Shown: piece after piece, positions 44,695 through 53,003 of the stretch
How the letters are laid out: each line of letters begins with the position of its first letter
Numbering within the stretch: position 1 is the stretch's first letter
Source of the DNA: Halobellus ruber
GTDB taxonomy: Archaea > Halobacteriota > Halobacteria > Halobacteriales > Haloferacaceae
Length of the DNA stretch: 64,000 nt
Reading direction: 5' to 3'
NCBI RefSeq assembly: GCF_014212355.1
Contig: NZ_JACKXD010000004.1
Span: forward strand, 124,001 to 188,000
The notes under the pieces: generated by a model
Seen by the model: only the letters and a program-made list of their open reading frames with translations
What the model was told of the DNA's origin: nothing
Databases searched by the model: none
Position numbers and translations under genes: made by a program

Positions 44695-44937
44695 ATGGAT
44701 TCGGTCCCCCTCTCGTCGCTCAGCGACTCCGAGGTGATGCTGGCTGACGGCGCCCTGCTCGGGACGCTCGACAACATCACGCTGAACCCCGCAACCGGCG
44801 ACCTCGAATACCTCTGTATCGACCCCAGCGGTCGGGAACCCGGCGTGTTCCCGCGGATGGAGAACGACCAGATCGTCGTCCCCGTCGACAGAGTCGAACC
44901 CGGACAGGAGTACCTGCTCGTCCGTCCGCCGGACTGA
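44695..44937 (+). CDS. PRC-barrel domain protein
   Basis: 80 residues, a single PRC-barrel: 'LSSLSDSEVMLADGALLGTL', 'DNITLNPATGDLEYLCIDPS' and 'IVVPVDRVEPGQEYLLV'. The domain is found in the photosynthetic reaction centre H subunit and in RimM, and as standalone small proteins in archaea, some linked to cell division (CdpB-type). This one is longer at the C terminus and its role is unknown. The region before it (44485-44694) has an AT-rich TTAATAGTACG stretch about 30 bp upstream. Confidence 0.8.
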   Translation: MDSVPLSSLSDSEVMLADGALLGTLDNITLNPATGDLEYLCIDPSGREPGVFPRMENDQIVVPVDRVEPGQEYLLVRPPD

Positions 44938-45115
44938 GGGCCGTCCCCGCTTTGTCCGGACCCTCGTCCTCCAGCGAACGACGCCGCTGGCGCCTCCCGT
45001 GCGTCCGCTCCGACGACACGCTACGGCGACTCGGGGTCGACACTCCCGAGAGTGAAATACGAATTACAGCCTACACCCGACTGATTACGACTCACTCGCT
45101 ACTCTCCAGGTGCGT

Positions 45116-45691
45116 ATGCCCTCCAGCAAGCGCCGATCGTTCATCGGAACCGTGAGCACCGCGCTCGCACTCGGCCTCGCCGGGTGTAGTAGCGTGTCCT
45201 CGCCCGACGCCGATCCATCCCGCGAACCCACGGACGCCCCGGGCGGAACCCCCGACGAGTCCGACCCGCTCGCGTTACCGTCGGTGGTTACGCGTGAGGG
45301 ATTCCCCGACGGGGACGTGGTTCTCAAACCGGAGGGGACGGTCGTGCTGTTGAACTTCTTCACGACGTGGTGTCGGCCGTGTCAGGAGGAGATGCCCGCG
45401 TTCCGGCGGCTGCGTGCGGCGTACGACCCGGAACGGCTGCATATGGTTTCGATCACGCCGGAAGTGGACGAGACGCTCGTCCGGGAGTTCTGGCGCGAGT
45501 ACGACGGCACGTGGCCGGTCGTCACCGACCCGGCCCTGGTCGCGACCGAGCGGTGGAACGCGAACAGCTATCCCACGAACCTCGTGTTCGATACCGACGG
45601 GACGCCCGCACGCGGGGACACTCCGGCGGTGCGAGCCCGCACGTTCGACGAGTTCGCGGCGATCATCGATCCGCTTCTCCGGGAATCGTAG
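45116..45691 (+). CDS. TlpA-like thioredoxin-fold lipoprotein
   Basis: 191 residues. Signal 'KRRSFIGTVSTALALGLAGC' is a Tat/lipoprotein type with lipobox Cys at 24. After a Pro/Asp linker the thioredoxin fold has 'VVLLNFFTTWCRPCQEEMPA' (active site C86-x2-C89) and cis-Pro region 'NSYPTNLVFD'. It reduces or isomerises disulfides outside the membrane. The next gene is a CcdA-type electron carrier, which would supply its electrons. The ATG at 45116 was preferred to the GTG 6 bp upstream. Confidence 0.9.
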   Translation: MPSSKRRSFIGTVSTALALGLAGCSSVSSPDADPSREPTDAPGGTPDESDPLALPSVVTREGFPDGDVVLKPEGTVVLLNFFTTWCRPCQEEMPAFRRLRAAYDPERLHMVSITPEVDETLVREFWREYDGTWPVVTDPALVATERWNANSYPTNLVFDTDGTPARGDTPAVRARTFDEFAAIIDPLLRES

Positions 45692-45693
45692 CG

Positions 45694-46443
45694 ATGACCG
45701 GTCCCGCGCTGCTCGGACTGTCCTTCTCCGCCGGCGTCGCCACGTTCTTCGCCCCGTGTGCGTTCCCGCTGCTCCCGGGGTATCTCTCGTATTTCGTGAG
45801 CGATACGGTGTCGCAATCCGACGGCGGCCGGGCGACGGTCGACACCCCGGCTTCGACGGCGGACTCCGGTGGGCTCGTCGCACGGGTCCGTCGGCCGCTT
45901 GCCCGTGCCGCGTTGCTGAGTGCGCTCGCGGGCCTCGGGATGACCGTCGTGTACGTCGGGCTGGCGGGGACGGCCGCGTTCCTCGGCGCGCAGGTCCTCG
46001 CGGACGTCGCCGTCCTCGAAGTCGTCGTCGGCAGCGTGTTCCTGGTCGCCGGCGGGGCGACGGCAGCCGGGTGGAAGCCGTCCCGGCCGACTGTCCGGCT
46101 GCCCGCACGGGAGCGGTCGCTCGCGGGCTTTTTCCTGTTCGGCGTGCTGTACGCGGCGGCTGCGGCCGGCTGTACCGCGCCGCTTTTCATCGCGGTCGTC
46201 CTGCAGGGGATCTCGGCCGGCCCGGTGCTCGGCGTCGGCGCCGTGGTGTCGTACGCGCTCGGGATGGGAACGGTCCTGGCCGCGGTCACGGCCGCGACTG
46301 CGCTCGGCGGTGTCTCGATCACTACCGCCCTGAGCGCGTACACGGGGCGGATCTACCGGGTCGCCGGCGGACTGCTCGCGGCATCGGGTATCGCTGAGAT
46401 CTACTACTTCTTCTACGGGTTCCCCGAGGTGATCCCGCAGTGA
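45694..46443 (+). CDS. ccdA: CcdA/DsbD-family transmembrane electron transporter
   Basis: 249 residues with six TM segments. The conserved redox cysteines are in 'ATFFAPCAFPLLPGYLSYF' (TM1) and 'AAAAAGCTAPLFIAVVLQGI' (TM4), as in CcdA. It moves electrons from cytoplasmic thioredoxin to extracytoplasmic thioredoxin-fold proteins. It is 2 bp after the TlpA gene, which is its probable client. The next gene overlaps its stop (GTGA), making a three-gene unit. Confidence 0.9.
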   Translation: MTGPALLGLSFSAGVATFFAPCAFPLLPGYLSYFVSDTVSQSDGGRATVDTPASTADSGGLVARVRRPLARAALLSALAGLGMTVVYVGLAGTAAFLGAQVLADVAVLEVVVGSVFLVAGGATAAGWKPSRPTVRLPARERSLAGFFLFGVLYAAAAAGCTAPLFIAVVLQGISAGPVLGVGAVVSYALGMGTVLAAVTAATALGGVSITTALSAYTGRIYRVAGGLLAASGIAEIYYFFYGFPEVIPQ

Positions 46444-47183
46444 TCGATCGTCGTCTGTCTCTCACGTTTGCTATCGCGGTGCTGTTGGTCACCGCCGGCT
46501 GTGTGGGAGTTCTTCCGTCCGACCCGGACCGGGGTTCGCCCCGGCTCACTGACGAGGACGTGACCGATACCTCCGCACTCATCCAGGCGCACACGGAGAC
46601 GTTGCGGGCGAACTCCTTCACCGTCCGCGCGACCACGACGATGCGGGACGAAAACGGGACGTTCCGCGTGCGGACGGCGCGCACCTGGCGTGTCGACCCG
46701 GGGCCGCCGGTTCGGGCGTGGACCACCAGTCGGTCGACGGTCACCGGTAACGCGCCGGAGCGGTACGAACGGGGGCCCGAGCGCGTTTCCGCGTGGCGGC
46801 AGGGCAACGCCACAACCGTCCGCGTCCAGTCGGGTGACGACACCCGGATCCGAGAGCCGGATCTGCTCAACACGTCGGTCCGGCTCAACCGTGCCCTTCA
46901 CCGCCAACTCCTCCTGCGGTTCAGCGACCGACGGAACGCCACCGTCGGGAAGGTGACGCGAAACGGCACGCGACTCTACCGGGTTCGAGCCGAACTGAAC
47001 GACACGCGCGTCTCCTCGAACGCCTCGATGACGCTGTTCGTCACCCCTGCCGGGTACGTCCAACGCATCGAGACGACGCGAACGGTTGAGTACCGCTCCG
47101 GTCGGCGTGTCGTCACCCGAACCGTCCGGATCACCCGCGTCGGCGCGACGCCCGTCGAGTCGCCGACGTGGGCGACCCAGTAG
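46440..47183 (+). CDS. DUF7537-like haloarchaeal lipoprotein
   Basis: 247 residues, starting on GTG at 46440 and overlapping the CcdA stop. 'SLTFAIAVLLVTAGC' is a lipobox signal. The mature part is repetitive beta-rich, Arg/Thr-rich ('FTVRATTTMRDENGTFRVRT', 'ERYERGPERVSAWRQGNATT', 'NGTRLYRVRAELNDTRVSSN'), typical of haloarchaeal DUF7537 lipoproteins resembling LolA/LppX-like folds. Translational coupling to the TlpA-CcdA pair suggests a shared surface role. Confidence 0.75.
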   Translation: MIDRRLSLTFAIAVLLVTAGCVGVLPSDPDRGSPRLTDEDVTDTSALIQAHTETLRANSFTVRATTTMRDENGTFRVRTARTWRVDPGPPVRAWTTSRSTVTGNAPERYERGPERVSAWRQGNATTVRVQSGDDTRIREPDLLNTSVRLNRALHRQLLLRFSDRRNATVGKVTRNGTRLYRVRAELNDTRVSSNASMTLFVTPAGYVQRIETTRTVEYRSGRRVVTRTVRITRVGATPVESPTWATQ

Positions 47184-47370
47184 CGTCTCGGGGGGTCGCC
47201 CCCGACCCGCGTCCGGACCGTGACGGCGTCGAACCGGCGGGAGACGGAATCACTGCTGCGGGACCCGTCTGTTTCCCGGTGGACAGTAGACGAACCCGAC
47301 GGGGGGTAGTGCTTCAAACGCGATTTCAGTCTTCAGGGGTTCTAAAGTCCAGGCGGACTATGCTGTCGGT

Positions 47371-48045
47371 ATGGACCTACAGGAGTTCGCGCAATCGAAC
47401 ACCCCGACTGAGGGTGGAGACGGCTTCCGGAAGGCGAACAACAGACTCCTCGACATCCCGGTCGACGGATCGGTGATGGTCAAAGCCGGGTCGATGGTCG
47501 CATACACCGGCGAGATGACCTTCACCGGGAAGTCGTCGGCGGAGGGCGGCCTCACCGGGTTCGTGAAGGAGGCCGTCAGCGGCGAGGGAACGCCGGTGAT
47601 GGAAGCCGCGGGACACGGCCACCTGTACGTGGCCGAGCAGGGCAAGAAAGTCCAGGTCCTCGACCTTCAAAAGGAGGAGTCGATTTCGATCAACGGCGAC
47701 GACGTCCTCGCCTTCGCGGACAGCATCGACTACGAGATCAACACGGTCGGGAGCCTGTCCGGGATGGCCGCCGGCGGGTTGACGAACGTCTACCTCTCGG
47801 GCCCCGGTGAGATCGCGCTCACGACCCACGGCGACCCGGTCGTCCTGACGCCGCCGGTCTTCACCGATCCCGATGCGACCGTCGCCTGGAGCGCGAACCT
47901 CTCCCCGTCGATCGAGGTGAACAAGGCGCTCGAGATCGGGCAGACGTCCGGCGAATCGATCCAGATGGAGTTCACCGGGTCCGAGGGGTTCGTCGTCGTC
48001 CAACCCAACGAGGAGGGCTCCGTCACGCAGAGCCAGAACCAGTAA
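47371..48045 (+). CDS. AIM24 family protein
   Basis: 224 residues. Beta-rich AIM24 domain: 'LLDIPVDGSVMVKAGSMVAY', 'MEAAGHGHLYVAEQGKKVQV', 'DDVLAFADSIDYEINTVGSL' and 'NVYLSGPGEIALTTHGDP'. The fold is tryptophan-RNA-binding attenuator-like. In yeast mitochondria Aim24 is an inner-membrane organiser. The bacterial and archaeal role is unknown. It has a TATA-like stretch (TTCTAAAG) about 30 bp before the ATG. The 210-bp gap after it contains nothing I recognise. Confidence 0.87.
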   Translation: MDLQEFAQSNTPTEGGDGFRKANNRLLDIPVDGSVMVKAGSMVAYTGEMTFTGKSSAEGGLTGFVKEAVSGEGTPVMEAAGHGHLYVAEQGKKVQVLDLQKEESISINGDDVLAFADSIDYEINTVGSLSGMAAGGLTNVYLSGPGEIALTTHGDPVVLTPPVFTDPDATVAWSANLSPSIEVNKALEIGQTSGESIQMEFTGSEGFVVVQPNEEGSVTQSQNQ

Positions 48046-48255
48046 CCAACTCCTCGGTCGCGTTCGTCGGCAGTGATCGGTAGTGCGCATCCGTTCCGGC
48101 GGCCGCGCGGTATCGGAGGCCTTCTGACGCTTCGCGGTCAGTCCAGCCCGAACGCCGGGTGGGCAGCGGAATCCGGGGGACCGTCCCCATAGCGTTGCTG
48201 CCGCGTTTCCCCCGGAACGGGTGTCGATACGAGTTCCGGGACCCCCCGCGGCAGG

Positions 48256-48555
48256 CTACCCGTCCGATCGGGGCTCCGTCGACGCGTCCTCCGAAACCGG
48301 CGCGTAATACGCCGTGACGAACTCCGGGGAGTGTTCGGTCTCGGCCCGGGTGAGCAGTTCCTTCGATCCGCCCCGCGGTTGGTGGCAACACGCCCGGTGA
48401 CACGGCTTGCAGAGATCTTCGAGGTCCTTCCCCTCCCGATCCCACCGATCGCCGTACTTGTCGTATTCGCGAGCGTCGTCCCGTGGTAGCGTCTTGCCGC
48501 AGGCGATACATCCCACGTTCGACGACCTCCGACTGCGCGTGCGTGAGTCTGCCAT
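48256..48555 (-). CDS. Cys-rich zinc-binding protein (paralogue of 15391-15813)
   Basis: 99 residues. The module 'GCIACGKTLPRDDAREYDKY' and 'DLCKPCHRACCHQPRGGSKE' repeats the spacing of the gene at 15391 almost exactly (CxxC...CxxC plus CH). The acidic tail is shorter. It lies just after the 3' end of the nuoCD pseudogene. A structural zinc fold is likely but no function can be assigned. Confidence 0.7.
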   Translation of the reverse strand: MADSRTRSRRSSNVGCIACGKTLPRDDAREYDKYGDRWDREGKDLEDLCKPCHRACCHQPRGGSKELLTRAETEHSPEFVTAYYAPVSEDASTEPRSDG

Positions 48556-48557
48556 CG

Positions 48558-50085
48558 TCACCGGTCGACCTCCCCCATATTCGTGTCCGGACTCCCGATC
48601 GTCGCGACCGGATCCGCGATGTACTCGCCCCCGGCCATCCGCGGCAGGGCCGCGAGATTCGAAAACGACGGGCCCCGGAGCTTGAACTGGGCGGGCGTGT
48701 CCGTTCCATCCGTGCGAACGTGGATCCCGAGTTCGCCTCTCACCCCCTTCGACGGCTCTGTACACCTCCGTGTCCGGCTCGGGTTTGATCGTTCGCGGGA
48801 CGTTGGCTTGGACCGCTCGACCGTCCTCCGGCCACTCCGCGAGGCGATCCAGACACCGTTCGACGACCTTTGCCGACTCCTCGACCTCCTTGAGCCGAAC
48901 GAGCACCCAAGCGAAGTTGTCACACCCGTCGTCGGTTATCACCGACCAGTCCAACTCGTCGTAGTACCCGTAGAAGTCGTCACGGTGGGGATCGTACTCT
49001 ATACCGGACCCGCGACGGTCCCGTACAGCCGTAGGCTTTCGCCGCAGCCGGGTCGAGGACGCCGGTGTCGACCGTCCGCAGTTGGAAGAGCTCGTTGCTC
49101 GTGAGGAGGTCGTGATACGCCGCGATGTGCCGCGGCATCCCATAGAGGACCGACCGGGCGCCCTCGATGAACTCGCGCCACGGGGTCGGAAGACCCCACG
49201 CCGCCCAGCCGGAAGTAGTTGAACACTAAACGCTGGCCGGTCAGATCCTCAACGGGGCTCTGTACCCGCTCCCGATCACGGATCGCGTACATAACCGCTG
49301 CGGGAAGCTCGCCGATCACGTCCAAGGCGTCGGTTCCGATCGCCAGGAAATGCGAGCACATCCGCGACAGCTCCGCTGACCCTGCTGACACAACTGTTCT
49401 TCACACCGGCGGGTGTACCCGATATCCGGATCCACGTCCACGACTACCTCCCCGCCGAGTACGACCTTGACGTGCAGCACACCGTGGGTCGAGAGATGAT
49501 GGGGCCGATGTTCAGATCATCGTATCGGAGTCGGTCCCGGCCGTCCGGCGATCGTCGTCCAAGGGATTGACGTGCTCCGTGAGCGGGACGATCCGGGGAC
49601 GATCATCATCGTCGTCTCTCGAAAGCGGGTGGCCCTGCCGCGTCTCCGGGAGCAGAATCCGTCGGAGATCCGGTGGCCCTCGACCTCGATTCCGACCAGG
49701 TCGTACGCCTACCGTTCGTGCCACATCGCCGTGCGGTACACCGGCGCAACACTCTCACACACGGGACGTCCCGAGGGGGTCGGGACGACCACCGACAGTT
49801 TCTGCGTCGGATCCTCGTACCTCCGCAGGTGGTAGATGCACTCGTAGCGGTCCTCGTACTCCTGTGCCGTGAGACACGCGAGGTGGTCGAAGCCCGCTCC
49901 GGTCCGCAACAGCGAGCGGACCGCGTGTATCGTATCCGGTCGGATCACGAAGGTTTCGGCGTTCCGGTGCGTCTCACGCGGACGACGCACCCGTCGAGTA
50001 ACGCCCCGATAGCATCGTCATAAACGCTATCCGCGGCGCCCCCGGGAGTCGATGCCGACGACTGCGCCGGGTCGCTCAGCCGCAT
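48558..50085 (-). pseudogene. Broken nuoCD-like gene (NADH dehydrogenase 30/49-kDa subunits fused)
   Basis: Read from 50085 to 48558, successive frames give nuoC pieces and then nuoD pieces in the right order. nuoC: N-terminal 'SVYDDAIGALLDGCVVRV', then 'NAETFVIRPDTIHAVRSLLR', 'GFDHLACLTAQEYEDRYEC', 'PDLRRILLPETRQGHPLSRD'. nuoD: 'FLAIGTDALDVIGELPAAVM', 'DLTGQRLVFNYFRLGG', 'GSGIEYDPHRDDFYGYYDEL', 'GELGIHVRTDGTDTPAQFKL', 'SPDTNMGEVDR'. Several frameshifts and stops break it. Haloarchaea carry a fused nuoCD, so this is a decayed extra copy. No other nuo gene is present. Confidence 0.85.
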
Positions 50086-50209
50086 TCCGATCACCTGTCC
50101 CGACCTCTTCGCTCCGTGTAGGTCCGACGACTGGAAGCCTCCGAGTTCACCTCTGTATCCGGATTCGGTAGCGACCGAGAAGGGGATCTATTCGGTTACA
50201 TTAGCCTGG

Positions 50210-50216
50210 TTTAAAT
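50210..50216 (+). promoter_or_regulatory. TATA-like box before the truncated HTH gene
   Basis: TTTAAAT is 20-26 bp before the ATG at 50236, a good archaeal TATA position for a leaderless start. It suggests the 5' end of the truncated gene was once functional. Confidence 0.5.
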
Positions 50217-50235
50217 CAGTCGGAGTCAGGCCCGT

Positions 50236-50457
50236 ATGAGATATCTCGAAGGCACGATCCGCGAGCCACCTGCACTGCGGAACCCGGTGGACAGTTTCGT
50301 GACCGAGGACGACGAGACGACTCTCGCACAGTTGTGGAACTGGAACACGACCGCTGCCGACGCCGACGTGATGTTGTTCCGGATCGTCGGCGATCGCGAC
50401 TCCTACACGGCAGCGCTGGACGACGCCGAGTTCGTCGCCGAATGCGGAGTTATAGAA
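50236..50457 (+). pseudogene. 5' fragment of a bat-like HTH regulator, cut off at an island edge
   Basis: From the ATG at 50236, 'MRYLEGTIREPPALRNPVDS', 'FVTEDDETTLAQLWNWN', 'VMLFRIVGDRDSYTAALDDA' look like the N-terminal domain of bacterio-opsin-activator-type regulators. After about residue 74 the sequence changes abruptly to AT-rich DNA (AGTTATAGAACAGATCATAA), and no HTH follows. The open frame that continues to 50817 is antisense to the SDR gene. This marks the left edge of a lower-GC insert. Confidence 0.6.
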
Positions 50458-50534
50458 CAGATCATAATTACTGATAGGCATTTGCTGATGCGCGGCCGAC
50501 CGGAATGTCCACACGGCGGTGTCTGTACCGTGAT

Positions 50535-51335
50535 TCAGATGTTCTCCCACCAGCGACCACCCGGGAGGCTTCCTGTTGCGGTCAGTCCACCATCAACCGG
50601 AAGAACGACACCTGAAATCCACGACGCCCGATCCGAAGACAGGAATGAGATGACTTCCGCAATATCCTCAGGGTCGCCGTATCGTCCCATCGGATACAAT
50701 TCGTGTATCCGCTGTTTCGTTCCTGGGTCCTCACGCTCCCGCTCGTTCCAAGTGCCGGAATCGCCGATAACGGAACCTGGGCAGACGACGTTGAATCGAA
50801 CGCCGTCATCAGCGTAGTCTGCAGTAAGACACCGAGCGAGTGCGTGGAGGCCTACATTGGAGATCGAATATGCCACTTCGCTGAACCCGCCAAGCAACGC
50901 GTTGATGCTTGAGACATACACGACGCTCCCGCCCCCATTAGCAACGAGTTGCGGCAGTGCAGCCTTGGTGACGAAGAACGCGGATTTGAGATTGGTCTCA
51001 ACGTTGTAGTCGAACTCCGCCTCATCGATTTGGTCCAGTCGGAGTCCCGACGCCCCTCCCGCGTTGTTCACTAAGACGTCGATCGGTCCGAACTCGTCCG
51101 CGACTTCATCCACGACCGCCGAGATCTCCCTGACATCCCTCAGATTTGCCTCAACAAACGTCGCATTGCCGCCATCGCTCTCAATTATGTCAACTGTCTC
51201 TTGAGACGTCTCCTGATCCTTGTCGACGATGACCACTTCGGCGCCCTTGCTCGCGAGCAGGCGGGAAACCTCCCTCCCGATATTTGAGCCCCCTCCCCCG
51301 GTTACGACCGTAGTCTGGTCCGTGAAATCTTCCAT
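50535..51335 (-). CDS. Short-chain dehydrogenase/reductase with altered active site
   Basis: 266 residues. NAD-binding 'TTVVTGGGGSNIGREVSRLL' and 'DVLVNNAGGASG', then Ser in 'VVYVSSINALLGGF' and Tyr in 'VAYSISNVGLHALARCL'. The canonical YxxxK reads YSISN, so the catalytic Lys is Asn (codon AAT). 'ISGVVLPVDGGLTATG' closes the domain. With Ser and Tyr kept but Lys lost, activity is doubtful or changed. The gene is AT-richer than its neighbours and faces away from the 51442 gene. Confidence 0.85.
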   Translation of the reverse strand: MEDFTDQTTVVTGGGGSNIGREVSRLLASKGAEVVIVDKDQETSQETVDIIESDGGNATFVEANLRDVREISAVVDEVADEFGPIDVLVNNAGGASGLRLDQIDEAEFDYNVETNLKSAFFVTKAALPQLVANGGGSVVYVSSINALLGGFSEVAYSISNVGLHALARCLTADYADDGVRFNVVCPGSVIGDSGTWNEREREDPGTKQRIHELYPMGRYGDPEDIAEVISFLSSDRASWISGVVLPVDGGLTATGSLPGGRWWENI

Positions 51336-51410
51336 ACTTGTGGCTCTTGAAACCCTCAATTATAATCCTAGTGATAGGGCAGATCGCACTTGATACGGGT
51401 GACCCGGGAA

Positions 51411-51418
51411 ATTAAATT
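51411..51418 (+). promoter_or_regulatory. TATA-like box for the left-handed-helix protein gene
   Basis: ATTAAATT lies 24-31 bp before the ATG at 51442, the usual haloarchaeal TATA distance. The divergent SDR gene starts 76 bp upstream, so the spacer holds promoters for both. Confidence 0.5.
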
Positions 51419-51441
51419 CAAGCTGAACGTATAGCCCGGAT

Positions 51442-52674
51442 ATGGAGATCATGTTTGCCGATTTCGCTCACGATACACTAAAGCCACTCACGTGGACACG
51501 GAGCGTAATCGATGTAGAAGTAGGCGGAGCGACGCTTGCCGAACACGCAGCCTCCCGCTTGCCTCTGGCTACTCCCGTTGAGGTGTTCGTTCCGGAGTAT
51601 CTTCATAAGATTACGACCCTCAACGAGGACATCTACGGGTTGGAGCGTCGAGTGGTGTCAAGCGTCCCGGAGGGAACCGTGGTCTGGAATCCGGCTGTCC
51701 TCCCGGAGGGACCGGTCAAACCGGAGTTGGCATCGCTCTCCCCGGGCGAGACTCTCTTCGATGGGAACACGATTGTCGCGATGGTGCCTGATACGACCGT
51801 CGATACCCACGGCGAACTGCTCACACTCGCCGAGTCATATACCCGAAGAACGCTCGAAATTGATGCCGTCACGGTTCGGTTCCCGTGGGATCTTGACCGT
51901 ATCAATGGCCGATTATTGAGAACGGAATTCGGACGTCAGTCGAGCGAGGTGCCAACTATCGATGCTGAGGTTGAGGTCCTCGGTGATCGGTCGAAGCTCT
52001 CAGTTGGAAGCGACGTAAACGTCGACCCCGGGGTAACGTTCGACACCCGAAACGGCCCAATCTTGATCAGCGACGGGTCGAAAATCAGTGCTAATAGTCG
52101 TCTCGAAGGCCCGCTTTACATTGGTAAACACACCAAGATCGGAGCCGGACAGAGCGCGGTGATCCACGGGAATACGCACGTCGGGAACGTCTGTCGGGTA
52201 GGGGGAGAGGTAGAGAACCTGATCGTACACTCATTTACCAACAAGTATCACTACGGGTTCTTAGGCCATTCTGTCGTCGGGAGTTGGGTCAATGTCGGTG
52301 CTGGGACGACGAACTCGGACCTGAAGAATACCTACGGTGAAGTCGTCGTAAGTCACCCAACCGAGGGAAGACAGACAGCGGGAACAAAGGTCGGAGCCAC
52401 CATCGGTGATCACACGAAAGCCGGAATCCAAACATCAATTCACACCGGAAAGCAAGTCGGTCCTTGTTGTAGCCTTATCGGGCGAGTGAGCGAGGATGTG
52501 CCGCCGTTTACTTGGCAAGACCCATCGGGAGCCAGTGCGGAACGGTACGACGTCGACCGGGCCGAAACACACTGCAGCCGGATGGTCACACGACGGGAAG
52601 AGCACCTTCCGGAGGGATATGCTCGCGCCCAGCGAGCGCTCGTGCGGGAGCTCGGTTCGCTCGTTCTGGACTGA
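51442..52674 (+). CDS. GlmU-like protein with left-handed beta-helix
   Basis: 410 residues. The first about 150 ('FADFAHDTLKPLTWTRSVID', 'ATLAEHAASRLPLATPVEVF', 'EGTVVWNPAVLPEGPVKPEL') resemble the shortened nucleotidyltransferase-like part of GlmU-family proteins. From about 185 hexapeptide repeats form a left-handed helix ('SDVNVDPGVTFDTRNGPILI', 'GKHTKIGAGQSAVIHGN', 'GSWVNVGAGTTNSDLKN', 'GTKVGATIGDHTKAGIQTSI'). The nucleotidyltransferase signature GxGTRL is not visible, so activity may be acyltransferase-only or binding. Lower GC than the backbone suggests transfer. Its job may be surface-glycan synthesis. Confidence 0.75.
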   Translation: MEIMFADFAHDTLKPLTWTRSVIDVEVGGATLAEHAASRLPLATPVEVFVPEYLHKITTLNEDIYGLERRVVSSVPEGTVVWNPAVLPEGPVKPELASLSPGETLFDGNTIVAMVPDTTVDTHGELLTLAESYTRRTLEIDAVTVRFPWDLDRINGRLLRTEFGRQSSEVPTIDAEVEVLGDRSKLSVGSDVNVDPGVTFDTRNGPILISDGSKISANSRLEGPLYIGKHTKIGAGQSAVIHGNTHVGNVCRVGGEVENLIVHSFTNKYHYGFLGHSVVGSWVNVGAGTTNSDLKNTYGEVVVSHPTEGRQTAGTKVGATIGDHTKAGIQTSIHTGKQVGPCCSLIGRVSEDVPPFTWQDPSGASAERYDVDRAETHCSRMVTRREEHLPEGYARAQRALVRELGSLVLD

Positions 52675-53003
52675 CGCTAGTGAGTGCCGGCTACGGCGGT
52701 GACTGAGCGGCGACCCCTGAAATCCAAAAGAACCAAACGACTGGGTTCGAATTCCACTTCGGAGGGCACTGGGGGAATACACATCGACGACCCCAAGTGT
52801 CGCACCTTGGCTGGTAGCGATCCTGGGATAGCGGTCATAGGAACGGTCTTCGAACTCAATATTACGGAGTTGTTCGAACGGGGCAGCAATTCCCTCCTAA
52901 TCGACAAGTTTGAACGGATCCGAATACTCAGGCGATAGACCTCGAAAAGCCGCTCAAAGCTCCGAGAACAGCGATCGACGGTCGATTATCGCCGGATCGA
53001 TCG
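52675..53003. other. 329-bp spacer with no clear gene
   Basis: Between the stop at 52674 and the 3' end of the next gene (53004) there is one open stretch on the plus strand, 52684-52938, with 84 codons. Its C-terminal part ('IAVIGTVFELNITELFERGS') looks protein-like, but there is no recognised family, promoter or start context. It may be a fragment left by recombination in the island. Confidence 0.4.

Noticed and set aside
50458-50817. Continuation of the 50236 frame as a real 193-residue protein
   Set aside because: Residues after about 74 are antisense to the SDR gene, and the base composition changes abruptly at the same point.
52684-52938. 84-codon ORF after the GlmU-like gene
   Set aside because: No family, start context or promoter. 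It is possibly a fragment and is not called as a gene.
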